Of a DNA stretch of 64,000 nucleotides, positions 33,393 to 45,582 are shown piece after piece. The first letter of the stretch is position 1. Each line of letters opens with the position of its first letter. A program made the position numbers and the translations under genes. Source of the DNA: Ascochyta rabiei (taxonomy: Eukaryota > Ascomycota > Dothideomycetes > Pleosporales > Didymellaceae); NCBI RefSeq assembly GCF_004011695.2, contig NC_082408.1:1473501-1537500 (forward strand). The letters are read 5' to 3'. The notes under the pieces are model-generated. The model had not been told where the DNA came from. It worked only from the letters and a program-made list of their open reading frames with translations, and searched no databases.

Positions 33393-34122
33393 TCCGAGCT
33401 GCGAGCTTGCGAGCGGTATGGTGAATAGATTCCTCGCTCGTTGGACATTGATGTGTTTGTAGTTGTACCTACTGCCGAGGATCATTCCGATTTCAGAAAC
33501 CCTCTCGGAGTTGATTGTCGGAGTAAAATATCTAATGTCTGGTAATAACTTGACTCATTCAAGCGATTAAGCCCAAAGGACTAATTAGTTGCATCAATGC
33601 AAACAGCTAGTTGCAAGCATGCCGTATCGCTGCACGGGAACAAGAACCAGGTCCATACTAGTCATGGATGGAACTGAAGTTTATTGATTCCGATTCTTGT
33701 AGGAGGCGGACGTTTGCTTTCTAAGATTCGGCCCTTGCCGAACGATAACGATTGCTTACTGGTACCAAAACAGGTTTCGAATGTATAAACAAGAAGTGAA
33801 CATAGCCAGCAGTCCAACGTAACGACTAACATAAATCAAGAGCCGTACTAAACGTAACAAGATGATCGGTTGCAAGCCAAAGGCGCCTGGAAAGATGCAA
33901 AAAGTCTGACAATAAGCAAAAAAATAAAACGCCCTGCGACCAGATCGCATGTACAATATTAGGTAGATCAACAAGACATTCCCAGAAAGACCAGCAGATT
34001 TTGGTGGTATCATAAGTTCGGAGACGTCATAGCGCATAAAAGCAAAGAGTAATGGTATCTCAGGAAAGATGGTTTGGAGCTTCAGGTGCGCGAAGATGCG
34101 ACAGCGGAAACACGGGAAGCGA
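33393..34122. other. Intergenic region, aminotransferase to RFX gene
   Basis: About 730 bp, AT-leaning. No gene seen. It contains the 5' leader of the aminotransferase and the 3' end of the RFX gene. Confidence 0.55.
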
Positions 34123-36705
34123 CTAGCTCACGCCAGTGGGTAGTTGCGGGGTTTGCGAATGTGCAAAATGCGGCTTGTGACCTTGCTGCACATGCGACGA
34201 GAACTTGGTGTCAAGACTATCGTCGAGGAGACCAATGCCGCTATCATCGTGATGACTCTCCTGCTGCGAAGGATTCATGTCATACTCGAAGCTGAAGCTC
34301 ATGGGATCGTATTGCTGTGGAGCAGGTCGTCGAGCATGGACTGATGATCTTCGTGTTAGTTAATTATCAAGCTGGGCAACTGGCGACATTGGAGAGCATA
34401 CCTTCGTGGTTCACGTTGGGGTTGTCTTGTATGGCAGTGGTGGTGGTGGTAGACATGAAAGACTGATCGGGCCCAAATTCGGCATCGAGGCTACTATATC
34501 TGCTGTCGTTGTTGCTTCCGCTAACGCCGTTGGCCATGCCTGCATTCACAGAGCCTTCTAGAACAGGAGAGTAGGATGGCGAGCTCCAATTCTGAGGACT
34601 GTGGTCCAGAAATCCTCCCAAGGAAGCGAGCCACTGTGCCATCTCGTCGACAAAAACCTTGGTCAACCACCAGGCCTGGAAACTGATGCCGTTCTCCACT
34701 GTGATCTCTCGTACAGCAGCAGAGCCAAGCGCATTTATGCAGTGCAGAACAGTCCGGGCAGGGGCGTTCGGGAAGCGGAAGGGCAGCCGTGTAAGGAAAG
34801 CTGCGATGCGATCGATCACAGATTCGGTGGGATCGGCGGGAGGATCAGGATATGCCGCTCGGTAGACATTCCCAGTTGGTAGCTGTATCTCTTGTGGTAA
34901 TGGACCAAGCATGGGTCGGATCTCTGTCATCAGTATGCTGTATACTTCTTCGTGGCTGCAGGACCGAGGCAGCTCGTTGGCAATGATACGCTTCATGTTG
35001 ACATGGGACAGCCAATCAGCAAACATCTGTGTACGGTGATTTTCGGCCGTGAGCATGACAGCAGCAGCATGCGCTGTCGAGTTGACGCGTAGCATCTGAC
35101 GCAACAGGTGTGCAAACAGTGTCGCAGGCTCAAGCTTCGCTTCGAGAACGTGTACAGGTAACGGCTGGAACACTTTGCTAATGTGCGTATGAAGCGTCTT
35201 TGCGACATTGTCGAGGAATCTGAGAACGATCGGTGGGGCGACTTGTAGTGTGAGTTGAGAAACGTTGCGAATCATCTTTTGGTACATCATCCAATCGCAC
35301 TCCTTGATCCATGGCGCCAGCTCTGGCGATGCGAACAGCTTCTGAACGGGGACAGTCAACGTGCCGTGAAAAGTACCAAACAGCCGGAAGAACTGCTTTT
35401 CTTTGCAATAGCGGACCGAATCCACGAGGGATGTGACATGCGAGCGATACATTGCCGTAAGGTTGTTAGCCGAGTCAGGGTCGGTGCGTGCAGGCAGATA
35501 TGAAGAGATATCTGGCAACTCGATTTCGAGTACATCTGATGCTGTAAGCACTTCTGCGGTTGGAAATTTCAGTTCGTATTCATATGACGTCTTGGTGCGA
35601 GCGTTGGCCGGCCTGTACTGAGTTGAGTATATGTCAGAAAACAAAAGACCCTTTGACCCAGCAGGGGCGTATTGCGTAGTGGTAGACTCTACGCCAGTAT
35701 CCGGTGGTGGGAACTGTGCACTATCTGCAGGCAGCCGTGGTATCGAATTGAAATCGAGTTTCGGACCCGACGACTGCTGCCTCTTCAGAGCATGCGCAGT
35801 AGGACCGATGCTTGCTCGGCGCGCATCTTCCCCGTCTTCGCTATCGTTGATGAGAGCGAGGTCGACGTAGTGGTACTTCGACTCGCCGCGAACGCCAAGA
35901 CGTCTAGTCTGGATTCCTGGGAAGATGACGCGGACCAATTTGCCAAATGATGCCGGATTTAAAGGGATGACACGGTCCGTACCACAGCGTTCGGCGTACT
36001 TTGAGTAGACTCGGTTGCGTGGGACGGATGTTTTTGCGAGACGACAAACAGACTTGAGCCTATAAGGTGTTAGAGAGATGTCGAAGACCCAATGCGACAA
36101 ACTGACCAGAGCATAGCAAACAATTGCTTTGACTTCTCCGCCTTGGACGTTCTGTCAGTCTGAATGACTTCTGCAGCTACATCTTTCAGTTTGCGACCCT
36201 CATTTTGCTGCAGCATCTGTCGTAGCTCCTTGTCGTTCGTCGCACTACCAGACGCTGAGCCTTTCTTCTTCTTATCCTCCACCTCGACAAGGGGTGTCAT
36301 GTACTGCGATTGCGGTGGCGGCTGTGACATGGAAGCGTGGTACACGTGTGCGTCCATGGGCTGCGAAGACATGCCGTTGGAATGAGCCGGGTTCTGGTTA
36401 GCATCGACTGGGTAGCCAAGGAACTGCTGCAAGCTTTCCATCGACGTGTTCATCAAATTGTCCTGTGCGCTCGCATGTTGAGCAGCCTGGAGTAGCGCAG
36501 GCTGCAAGGGCTCGCTGGGAAACGACGTGTTGTATTGCGGTTGAGAGAAGTGTGCCGGTCGAGGCGGCTGTGACTGGGAAAACTGCGGTTGGAGGTCGTG
36601 CTGATCGAAAGAGTGCACACTGGTTGTCGAGGCGCGTGAGAGCGGACGGTTGCTTCTTGTCGACATCGAAGTGTTTGATCGTGATCGGCGGATGTCGGTG
36701 GCCAT
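34123..36705 (-). CDS. RFX-family DNA-binding transcription factor
   Basis: Three exons: 36705-36107, 36059-34402 and 34340-34123; phases 2 and 1; about 824 aa. The N-terminal ~170 residues are Gln/Ser/Pro-rich. The RFX winged-helix DNA-binding domain spans about 178-255 and is split by intron 1 (VCRLAKTSVPRNRVYSKYAE, then FGKLVRVIFPGIQTRRLGVR and GESKYHYVDL). A long helical C-terminal region follows. The last exon is easily missed, since the second exon stays open past its donor into the intron; splicing (GAAG|GTATGC ... CATCAG) adds about 73 residues, including HDDSGIGLLDDSLDTKF, a conserved-looking tail. Fungal RFX proteins regulate DNA-damage, cell-cycle and development genes. Confidence 0.9.
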
Positions 36706-36925
36706 TGGAAATGAGCCGGGTACGGCAGATGATGCTCAATGTTTACACCAAAACAAACGGATAGCAACGCGATGAACGAGGCGGCGAGACCTGAGGAAAG
36801 GCGACTCTCTGGGCACGAAAAGCTTTCAAAAGTAGTGCAGTGGAAACGCGGTCCTGCTGTTGTTTGTTGTGAAGGTCTCGCGAGTCCGGGTCGCTATCTG
36901 GATTTGTTGATTCAATCGTCGGTCG

Positions 36926-36960
<35 letters not shown>

Positions 36961-37513
36961 AGGTAATGCGGTCCGAACTGCGACAGGATGGGAGATAAGG
37001 TATATTAGTGGAAAGATGTCCGGAACCAACACGGTGTCGTGGGTGGGAGGGCGAGCCTCGATGTCGAGCTTTGTTGTGGAAGAGGCTGGGTCGTGTGTTT
37101 ACTGTACGTTTTCGTCCAGCAACGGCCGGCACGTGATCTACTTGATTACCAGCTCTATGCGTGACTGTTGTGAACCTCAAATTCCAACACGATGACATGA
37201 TCCTCGAAGCAGCAGGAACTGTCTGCGGAAGTGGCAGTGGATGATTTCTTGTGCTTTGTTTCCATTGTTTGATGCAGGCATGCCATCGTTGCGCGACGGA
37301 CCTGCTGTTTTGCTTGTGAAAGCCGATCGTAAACTGACGTAACGAGTTAGAATGACGCACGCGCTTCCCTCATCCTAATAATCCTTCCCCACCCTTTTCT
37401 CCCTTCTAAAAGCCACATTGTCAGCACCCTCTGTTCTACCCACACTGAGCACGAGACCCTTCGCATCTACACCTCCCCAGATCTCTCACCAGACTCCCTC
37501 ACCAACTTCCATC
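36706..37513. other. Divergent promoter region RFX / YOP1
   Basis: About 800 bp between opposite-strand starts. It contains a (GGC)n run at about 36929-36960 on the RFX-proximal side. Confidence 0.65.
36929..36960. repeat. (GGC)n trinucleotide repeat
   Basis: About ten uninterrupted GGC/GCC triplets lie about 225 bp upstream of the RFX start codon. Confidence 0.9.
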
Positions 37514-38314
37514 ATGTCTGTCCAGGATAGAGCCCAGGCGCACCTTTCGCAGCTTGACAAGGAGGTACGTGCAAATTCCTGGCAGGACCCGGCTGTGCGT
37601 TCGTCTTCAAATGGTCATTACGACATGTTTGTTGGTTGCGCATGCAGTGTGGAGCAGTGTTGGCTGACAGTATGGTGTTCTCCAGCTTTCCAAGTACCCC
37701 GCCCTCAACAACTTCGAGAAGCAGACCTCCATCCCCAAGGTCTACGCCATTCTCGGACTCGCCGGTCTTTATTTCTTCCTCATCTTCTTCAACATTGCCG
37801 GCGAGTTCCTTGTCAACATTGCCGGTTTCGTCATACCCAGCTACTACTCGTTGAACGCCCTGTTCAGCGCCAGTAAGGTCGATGATACTCAGGTGCGTTC
37901 GCCGTTCTGCGGATATCCGCGCTATCCCGTGGTTGTAACTAATCCTTGCACAGTGGCTGACCTACTGGGTCGTTTACGCTTTCCTGACAGTCTTCGAGAG
38001 CGCCGTTAGCGCTGTATACTGGTTCCGTAAGCATTGGCAAGCACAGGTGTTGTCGAGCGCTACTAACGAACAATAGCCTTCTACTACACCTTCAAGTTTG
38101 TTTTCGTCCTGTGGATGGCTCTCCCTCAGACTGCGTAAGCCAATTATTCCCAACTTTGTATGCTACACTCAGACTGACACATCGTAGTGGCGCCCAGATC
38201 ATCTTCCGCTCTTTCATCCAGCCCGTCTTCTCGCGCTACTTCTCAGAGTCTGGATCCACTGCTGCCGATCTCCGCGCCAAAGTTGACTCGGCTGGCAAGT
38301 CCCACGCTTCCTAA
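37514..38314 (+). CDS. YOP1: Yop1 / REEP5-like ER membrane-shaping protein
   Basis: Five exons: 37514-37564, 37686-37892, 37954-38026, 38077-38134, 38188-38314. Intron 3 carries a clear GCTACTAAC branch point. About 171 aa, matching the family length. Motifs: LSKYPALNNFEKQTSIPKVY, the hydrophobic hairpin YAILGLAGLYFFLIFFNIAG, then SLNALFSASKVDDTQWLTYW, FYYTFKFVFVLWMALPQT and GAQIIFRSFIQPVFSRYF, in the order of the TB2/DP1/HVA22 domain. Yop1 stabilises curved tubular ER membrane with reticulons. The first exon is only 17 codons. Confidence 0.95.
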
Positions 38315-39539
38315 GCGCCTCTTGTCAATACCATGTTTCTGATAGCCGCATGACCAGACAAGGAAAGGGCGCTGGACGAGAAAGCTGAAACGGAAGCTTA
38401 CACCACCCCTGAGGAGCAAGTTTCTGCGGTGCAGCAAGTTGATCCTTCAAGGCATGCGGCTATCGTAGCCTGCAGACATTGTGTAAATGAAAACACACGA
38501 CCTATGAATACCATTAGCGAGCGTGACGGCGGTTCTGGCGAGTATAAGAAGATATCCCTGCGTGTTACGATCAGGCTCCCTTCGGTTCGGATTGTAGTTG
38601 TAAGGAGAGCCATTGCGTTACCCGTCATCAACGCTTGGCTCTGACATGTCCGAATTTACTCTACATTCCTACCTCTTCAACCTAGCACTATCTGTGATCC
38701 CTGTTAGTCGGTGTTTTTCTTGTAGATACTCCCATGTCGTGGATTGCTGCGCCGATTGTGCTTAGTCGCGGAGGTAAGTGAAGTTTACCTTCGCCCCAAA
38801 GCAATCGTCGTAGTTGACGAGAGAGCCTCAGTCACAGACTGCGTGCGAAACAAGAACCAACCCTTACTGAGCACCAGAACTGCCCCGCAACTCGACTCAG
38901 ACACACTACGTCAAATTTTGAGTTCTTCTTTCCCTTACCGTATGGATTCAAGGTTGGTAGCAAGAAGATTGTGCTTCGACTGCCTTTGCAATGTATAGCA
39001 CAGTGTTCACCCAGACATGGAAAATAGACGAACCGTTGTAGATATTGCGACTGACTCTCCCCAGGTAAAGAATTATGCAGCAAAACCCATGTTCTGTCAA
39101 ATTAGGAAACATCATATTAGAAGAGCCGATGTAACAGTGCACGAACGCTCACGTTCAAATGCAAGGATAAGCCCGGAACTGGCGGCAGAAGAGACGAGCG
39201 TTTAAATATGAGCTCAGTAACACCTGTCTGTAGCGTTATCTTCGGACGATCCTAATGACAGGGAATGTACTCGGAGACTGGAACAGGAAGTGAATGAGAA
39301 TGATAGAGCAAGAGATATCGTACCATATACGTGTACAAGCGTACCATATAACGGAGTACCTCATAGAATTGCTGTTACAACGTCGGATTTTCTGGATCAT
39401 GTAGCCAGATATAAGAAAATTGCAGTGGAAAGCCTTGCCTGCTAATGAATAAGCCTTGGCGCGCCTTCACCGTCAGCTCGACTTTCACCTCTGATTCAAC
39501 AACACCTCGCTTCTTCCTCATTATCGCTCATAAAACAAC
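38315..39539. other. Intergenic region
   Basis: About 1.2 kb without a supported gene; open frames are short on both strands. Confidence 0.55.
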
Positions 39540-40337
39540 ATGGACAAGACAGAAGCTGCACTTGGCGTCATGAATGTGGACGATCCTCCAGGCGAAGAGC
39601 GACCGTTCCGCTTTCTTGACCTACCGAAGGAACTTCGCCTTGTGATCTACGAACGTCTCGTGAACCGCTCTCACAGGACGTTCGAACTCGAACACAGAGG
39701 GGTACATATGGCAGCTCGCACGGCTATTCTTGTTTTCCCAGATGCCATCCCGTCAATCTACCTCACCTGCAAGCTGATCTATACGGAAGCAACACCAATG
39801 CTGAAAGCTTTGGACCACCGCAATTCTCAGCCTCGACTTATCATCGACCTTGGAAAGATGAAGCAAGTCAGCCTCGTTCAACTAGAGTTCACCGCTTACA
39901 TCGCGGACTACCTTTTCACCTGCGAGTTTGAAAGCAGGGCAGGTCAGCTTTCTCGCCCGTACAGCCATCCTCGATTTGCACCGCGACATGGACCCAATCA
40001 TTTCAGAGGAAACAGTCCCATCGGCCTCCAGACTTGTATGGACTTCAAGAGCCGGACATACGATAGATTGTGGCTGCACGGTAGAAGGAGAAAAGCTGAT
40101 CTTCACGTTGCGATTCAGTGTCCAGCTTCGTCAGACGGAGAGATGAAGCTTTGTATACGCGAGCTGGGTCATTCTCTGCACAATATCCTGGAACGAAGCC
40201 CAAAGAAACACAAGGTGGCGGTCTACATTGCTCCAGATAATCAACGCATTGATGGAGGCCGGCTCGCATGCGATCCTACCGTGTTACGTATCGGCAACGC
40301 AATCGACAAGGTTGCGTGGGAGAAAGAGTGGATGTGA
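39540..40337 (+). CDS. LPKELR-motif (F-box-like) protein, possibly with internal frame disturbance
   Basis: Single frame of 265 aa. RFLDLPKELRLVIYERL is the family signature, and PSIYLTCKLIYTEATPMLKA is the matching second helix. Residues ~130-200 are Pro/Arg/His-rich and unlike the family. In the +1-shifted frame the same DNA (39928-40146) reads as a more protein-like sequence (FLARTAILDLHRD, then EGEKLIFTLRFSVQL). The original frame resumes with a plausible helix (CIRELGHSLHNILERSPKKH). Either the annotated frame is right and the segment is a variable loop, or two compensating indels occurred. Function unknown. Confidence 0.65.
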   Translation: MDKTEAALGVMNVDDPPGEERPFRFLDLPKELRLVIYERLVNRSHRTFELEHRGVHMAARTAILVFPDAIPSIYLTCKLIYTEATPMLKALDHRNSQPRLIIDLGKMKQVSLVQLEFTAYIADYLFTCEFESRAGQLSRPYSHPRFAPRHGPNHFRGNSPIGLQTCMDFKSRTYDRLWLHGRRRKADLHVAIQCPASSDGEMKLCIRELGHSLHNILERSPKKHKVAVYIAPDNQRIDGGRLACDPTVLRIGNAIDKVAWEKEWM

Positions 40338-40800
40338 GGACAGCGAAGTGCGTGGAGACACATGGGTATGACTTTGGTAGAATTCCGACGAAAAGCGACG
40401 TTGATATACAGCAAGTACAGGTCGTGAAACGCTGGAGCCGCTATCCTGTGATGAAGGCGGTCGAGCACGAGCGAGAGCAGGCGATGCTCGAGGATTTATC
40501 GACTTGTTTTTTCTGTCCTACGAATCATACAAAATGGAACACGACTCGAGACACAGAGGTAGTGTGGTTTGCAATGAACGTTGGTAACTGAGGAGAACGT
40601 GATCAGGCGAGAGTCGTGACGTCAGACATGCTGCGGGGCGCGTTGTCAACGCGCTGTAGTGACGGCAAAACATCATCTACCATTGTGTGGACCTGCGACT
40701 CTGTAATTTTCCTCTACCTGTTCAGCTGCATGTTGACCATTTTGTGTTGTCCTGACGCTTCTTTCTGAACACCAATCTTACAGCTTCGTTCCCATCCACC
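40338..40800. other. Intergenic spacer upstream of the GT8 gene
   Basis: 463 bp. Nothing supported apart from the likely promoter and leader of the GT8 gene. Confidence 0.55.
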
Positions 40801-42009
40801 ATGGCTGACGAAACAAAATCAAAAACGGGGAAGAACGCCTATGTAACGCTTCTGACGCGACCTTCTTATCTTGCCGGAGCTATCCTCCTTGCATACACAT
40901 TACACAAGCACTCACCAGAAACACCACTGATCATTACCTACACGCCCGACACCGTCGGCGAGGCTTCCATCGCCGCCTTCAAAGCTGAAGCCAAACACTC
41001 CAACGTCATCGTCCGTCCTGTCGAACACCTCCGCCTCCCAGAGGATGGTACCAAGCATGGAATGGTGGCCGAGCGATTCATCGACACCTGGACAAAATTG
41101 CGCGTGTTTGACATATACGATATGGGCTTCGAGCGCTTGTGCTGGCTCGATGCAGACATGATGATCTTCTCCGACCCTTCACCACTTATTTTCAACAAGG
41201 AAAACGATGCATACCTGGAGGGAGGAGATGGCATGCGCATAATGGCCACACACGTGTGCGTCTGCAACCTCGACCACGACTCGTGGGCACCGAAGTCCTG
41301 GACGCTCGAGAACTGCGCATTTACACATCTAAAGTCCAGTTCCGAGGTGCCAGAAGTTACCAACGAGCCAGAGACATTTGGACAGTTCAACTCTGGAACC
41401 TTTGTATACCGCCCTTCAAAAGCTTTGTCCGATTTCGTACTCGCCAAGTTTGAAGAGCTAGGCAACGCGCGTCTGCGGGCCATGAAGTTCCCCGACCAGG
41501 ACTTCCTCAATGAGGCATTCAAGAGTCGCTGGAAGAGTCTGAGTTGGAAAACCAACGCGCTGAAGACGTGGCGGTACTGGCATACCAACATGTGGGTCGA
41601 CAACGAAGTCGGGGTGTTACACTACATTGTGGATAAGCCTTGGGCTGCGCGTGTGAAGCCAGATGGGACGGCAGGATATTTGGGCAAGGACGGCGAAACG
41701 CACAAGTGGTGGTGGAATGAATACGAGAACTGGCAGAACGAAAGGGTTAAGCATAACGAGGCGGGACTACTGGCCACGGTGAGCAAGTACGCGGCTGCTG
41801 AGAATGGGGAAGAGAGTGAGGAGATGAAAGCCATCGGTGGCGGGGCGCAGGATTATGCGAAGAAGTTCAAAGACGGGGAGGAGGTTGATGGACAGAATGG
41901 CGATGCCGGGTTTCCCCAGCTCAAGAAGCCGGTTGAGAGGGGTCATGGGCCTGTCATAAGAGGGAGAGGGAGAGGAAGAGGCGAGGGGTGGAGTATCATG
42001 GAGGCTTGA
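40801..42009 (+). CDS. Glycosyltransferase family 8 protein
   Basis: Single exon, 402 aa, with a good start context (CCACCATGGC). YVTLLTRPSYLAGAILLAYT is the nucleotide-sugar-binding start, and FERLCWLDADMMIFSDPSPL carries the metal-binding DxD (D117-A-D119). QFNSGTFVYRPS and FPDQDFLNEAF complete the GT8/GT-A core. No signal peptide or membrane segment, so a cytosolic galactinol-synthase- or glycogenin-like retaining transferase is likely; donor and acceptor are not predictable from sequence. The last ~80 residues are acidic, then Lys-rich, ending in an RGRGRGRG tail unusual for the family. Confidence 0.9.
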   Translation: MADETKSKTGKNAYVTLLTRPSYLAGAILLAYTLHKHSPETPLIITYTPDTVGEASIAAFKAEAKHSNVIVRPVEHLRLPEDGTKHGMVAERFIDTWTKLRVFDIYDMGFERLCWLDADMMIFSDPSPLIFNKENDAYLEGGDGMRIMATHVCVCNLDHDSWAPKSWTLENCAFTHLKSSSEVPEVTNEPETFGQFNSGTFVYRPSKALSDFVLAKFEELGNARLRAMKFPDQDFLNEAFKSRWKSLSWKTNALKTWRYWHTNMWVDNEVGVLHYIVDKPWAARVKPDGTAGYLGKDGETHKWWWNEYENWQNERVKHNEAGLLATVSKYAAAENGEESEEMKAIGGGAQDYAKKFKDGEEVDGQNGDAGFPQLKKPVERGHGPVIRGRGRGRGEGWSIMEA

Positions 42010-42714
42010 GGTATGGCAAGGAAACATTGCCGGTCTGGGATAGAGAAAGAAACGCTGCGCATAGAGGAGGATCGAGGGCGTCAACAGGTGCCATTAGGAT
42101 GCTCACAGGGCTGTTTGCCTAGACAACTAGACATAGAGGCAGACCATGTGTGTACCAAGAGCTCAGAATACGCTCAGCGGCAGGAGTCATTGACCTCCCC
42201 TGGGAGATTGCGGAGCGAATCTCCTGCATTTCCTGCAGGCGATGATCCAGCGGTGTGCGTACTTTCTTTATTGTAGGCTCGACAGCCATTGCAAAGGACA
42301 TCAGCTGAAGCGCAGAGACTGTTAAGAAGACAGGCGACTTGGAAGATTGCGAAAGTACACAGCGTGTCATGAACCCTGATGTCATGTGAGAGTCGAGATG
42401 GCCCAGGAACCGATATCCCGTTCCGGCAATTACCTCGGCGTGGCTCTCCACGTCACGACGCCGCTGTGCGACTCATGACCAGCCTTTCTTGCCTCGTACC
42501 TGTTCTTCACGCACTCAACACCCAATCCACCCAATCCACCCAATCCACACATAGTACAACGACAAAGTCACCCCTGCTGTGCCTCCAAACCATCGACTCC
42601 CCCCACATCACACACCAGCCGGAAGGGTGACGTGACGCACGCCCTCCCCCAACCTTGCCCACACGCGACCCAGCTCCGACGTGAAGCTCTGGGCATCGCG
42701 CAGCACCGCCCACG
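42010..42714. other. Intergenic region upstream of PEX3
   Basis: About 700 bp. It includes a short 9-bp tandem repeat (CACCCAATC, three to four copies) at about 42518-42550. No gene. Confidence 0.6.
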
Positions 42715-44384
42715 ATGCTACAATCAACGCGCAACTGGCTACGGCGCAACCGAACAAACTTCGCCATTGGCGCCGGCGTGCTCGGCACAGCGTACCTGGC
42801 CGGCCAATATGCGCTGGGCAAGTTCAGCGAGGCGCGGCAGCGCATGAGCGAGGACCGGATTGCAAGGGAGAACCTGCGCCGGCGCTTTGAGCAGAACCAG
42901 GAAGACTGCACATTCACCGTCCTCGCCATTTTGCCCACGGCGACGGAGAAGATCCTCGACGCGATACCCGTCGAGCAGGTACTGGAGGAGCTGCAGAGAC
43001 AGAAGGCCGAGAGGCTGTCGAGGAGCGTAGGACCGAGCGAGATTGCGAGTTCGGCGCCACCGAGCGTGGTGGGCATGGCAGAGGATGGCGGGAGCGAGAG
43101 CGCCCAGACCGAGAGCTATGTGCACGCAAGCCAGGTTGCGCTAGACGGCGAGGGCAGCACTGCGTCCACAGAAGGAGGGGCTGAGACCGGGGCCCGCGAG
43201 AAGGGGAAGGCGAGCAAGAAGAGCAAGGCACAGTTGTGGAACGAGATGAAGATCAGCTGTACGTTGTCCCATTTCCTTCCTCACAAAACACCCCGACTGA
43301 CATGTCCAGCAATCACGCGCGCCTTCACCCTACTCTACACGCTCTCGCTCCTCACCCTCCTCACACGCATCCAACTCAACCTCCTGGGCCGCCGCAACTA
43401 CCTGGCCTCCGTCGTCTCGCTCGCCGCACCTCCCTCGGCTGACTCGTCCTCACGCATCAACCTCGAGAACAACGACGACGACAACTTCGAGCAGGCCTAT
43501 GGCAACGACTTCGAGACAAACAGGCGCTATCTGAGTCTGAGCTGGTGGCTGCTACATCGGGGCTGCATCGATATCATTGAGAAAGTGCGCGTCGCTGTCG
43601 AGGACGTGTTTGGCCTGCTGAACCCTCGAGAGGAGATTACAATCGAAAGGCTCTCAGAACTGACACTCCAAGTACGGAAGCGTGTCGAAGGCGCGACAGA
43701 AGAAGAGCGCCGGTACGTTCACCTTCACCTTCACCCACTCCCATCTGATCTGTCTGCCCGCCCACTAACATGCACCTCAGAACATGCAAATGGCTCACCT
43801 ACCTTCTGCCGCCTCAAGAGCAAGAAGACTTCGTCCTACACGAAAGTGGCATGACTGCCTCGTCGCAGTCCCCCTCTCCAACCACTCCATCCAGTCTCCG
43901 CCGCCTCATAGACGAAACAAGCGACATCATCGACTCGCCCGCCTTCACGTCCGTCCTGACCCGCCTGCTAGACAGCGCCTTCTCGCACCTTGTCGACGTG
44001 AAGATCTCCCAGCTCTCGTACAAGATCCCGCCCATCTCGGCCGACAGCGCGCGCGTTACCGAGATCGTTGGCGACGGCGCCAAAGCCAAGGTCGCAAACT
44101 CTCTGGCTGTGTTTTGCAGACAAGCACACAACATTGGCGCGGGCGCCAACAACGAGTATATGGAGAAGATAGAAGGGGTAGGCGAGCTGGAGGCTTTTGC
44201 TGCAGTCGTGTACAGCAGTAATTTCGAGTTTGAGAGCCCCGCCCTGGCGGCCGAGGCCGCTGTAGGCGTCAGGGACCTGCCGCCGGGAAAGACGGTGGAG
44301 GAGCTGAACGAGTTGAAGGAGGAGATCAAGAAGGAGGTTGAGGAGGGATTCGAGAGTGCGTGGGACAAGGCAGTGGCCAAGTAG
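42715..44384 (+). CDS. PEX3: Peroxisomal biogenesis factor 3 (peroxin-3)
   Basis: Exons 42715-43258, 43310-43712 and 43781-44384; introns of 51 and 68 bp in phases 1 and 2; about 516 aa. The N-terminus MLQSTRNWLRRNRTNFAIGA is basic, followed by a single hydrophobic segment (about 16-36), the peroxisomal membrane anchor. FTVLAILPTATEKILDAIPV is a Pex3 hallmark, and the ITRAFTLLYTLSLLTLLTRI helix follows, then RRNYLASVV and SLSWWLLHRGC. A Ser/Ala/Gly-rich, charged insert lies between the first conserved helix and this region. Pex3 recruits Pex19 with cargo membrane proteins to peroxisomal or ER membranes. Confidence 0.93.
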
Positions 44385-45582
44385 CGTGTCAACGTTGGTT
44401 TGGAGGTACGTGAGCATGGGGAACGACTTTTTTGCTGAGGCCTAGCTTAGCTAGATGTTGAACGAATGATACCCGATGACAGACCATTATCTCGTCTTCA
44501 CTCAGTCCTTCATCCGCATCGCTAGATCTTCACAGTCCTGGCAGAGCTAGCACCTTCCATACTCCCAAGTCGACAACAAGCCAATGCAACGTCACAACAA
44601 TCTGCACGAGATCTTCGCACACTACCCCTCTTTGGACTCATGTCAAGAGGAATAGCGAACTACTCGAGGTATCCTACCTCTGACTAATGCTGAACCATCC
44701 GCCACAATGACATCGCGTCAGTCCTCTGCCGCAGTAGTCGACACCGCCACGTGTCACACCGCCGACACACCCATCAATGCGTCCGACGATGGCGAATCCA
44801 CCGCACCTAGAGACGTCATAAGTGCGATTGTCCTACAAAGCCCGCAGTCAGCCTCTGTGCTCTCCCCCACTATCTTAGCACTGAACAAATGAGATGCGGT
44901 CCGGGACAAGCGGTGGCTATATTGAGAATAGAAAAAAAAGGAATGTGCTAGATAGGGAGGGTCTAGCACTGAGCGGATAAATACTGGGACGTCCTGTTAC
45001 GTTTCGACGGTTGTGTTTGTCTGGAAATAGAGGTGTGCTTGGGATAGCAGTTCGTTACGTGGGGGATCTAAGGCATACACGAAGGGTTGACAGGGTAGAC
45101 ATGTGAAAGGATGTTATCTTAGTAATACTAAGTTACCAGATTTTACAATCTGTGCAAACAAAATAATAGAACACACATACTTACCGGTGAATGGTTGCAA
45201 CTACGATTCGCTGTCCACAGCCCTTGGTGGAAATTCGACGTACATGCACGGCAAGGAGTCTCGAGGTAGGAGAGCATCAGAAACTCACTCTGAAGGAAGA
45301 TTCGAGAATCCGTGTATGTCTGACACCAGGATGGGGGTATATGGAGCGGCATCACACAGCTCACTGCTGCCTCCTGCCACCAGAAAGGAAAAATCATGAA
45401 AGACTCTTGCTTGAGCAGCAAGAGATGACGGGCTGACGACTAGGAACTTAGAACAACCTACGCGAGAGTGTAGATACTTGCCCTCAAATCCTTCCAGTGT
45501 CATCCAGGTAAGCCGGCTGGCCGTAGCTGCAATGGCCAGAAGCGGAGAAGTGGGATGGATGGTGAAGTACCTGATCTGGACC
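44385..45582. other. Intergenic region
   Basis: About 1.2 kb. A 61-codon Ser/Thr/Ala-rich open frame at 44707-44892 has a reasonable start context but no other support. Nothing else seen. Confidence 0.5.

Noticed and set aside
44707..44892. 61-codon small open frame with decent start context
   Set aside because: Ser/Thr/Ala-rich, no motif, no signal peptide, no splice-linked extension.
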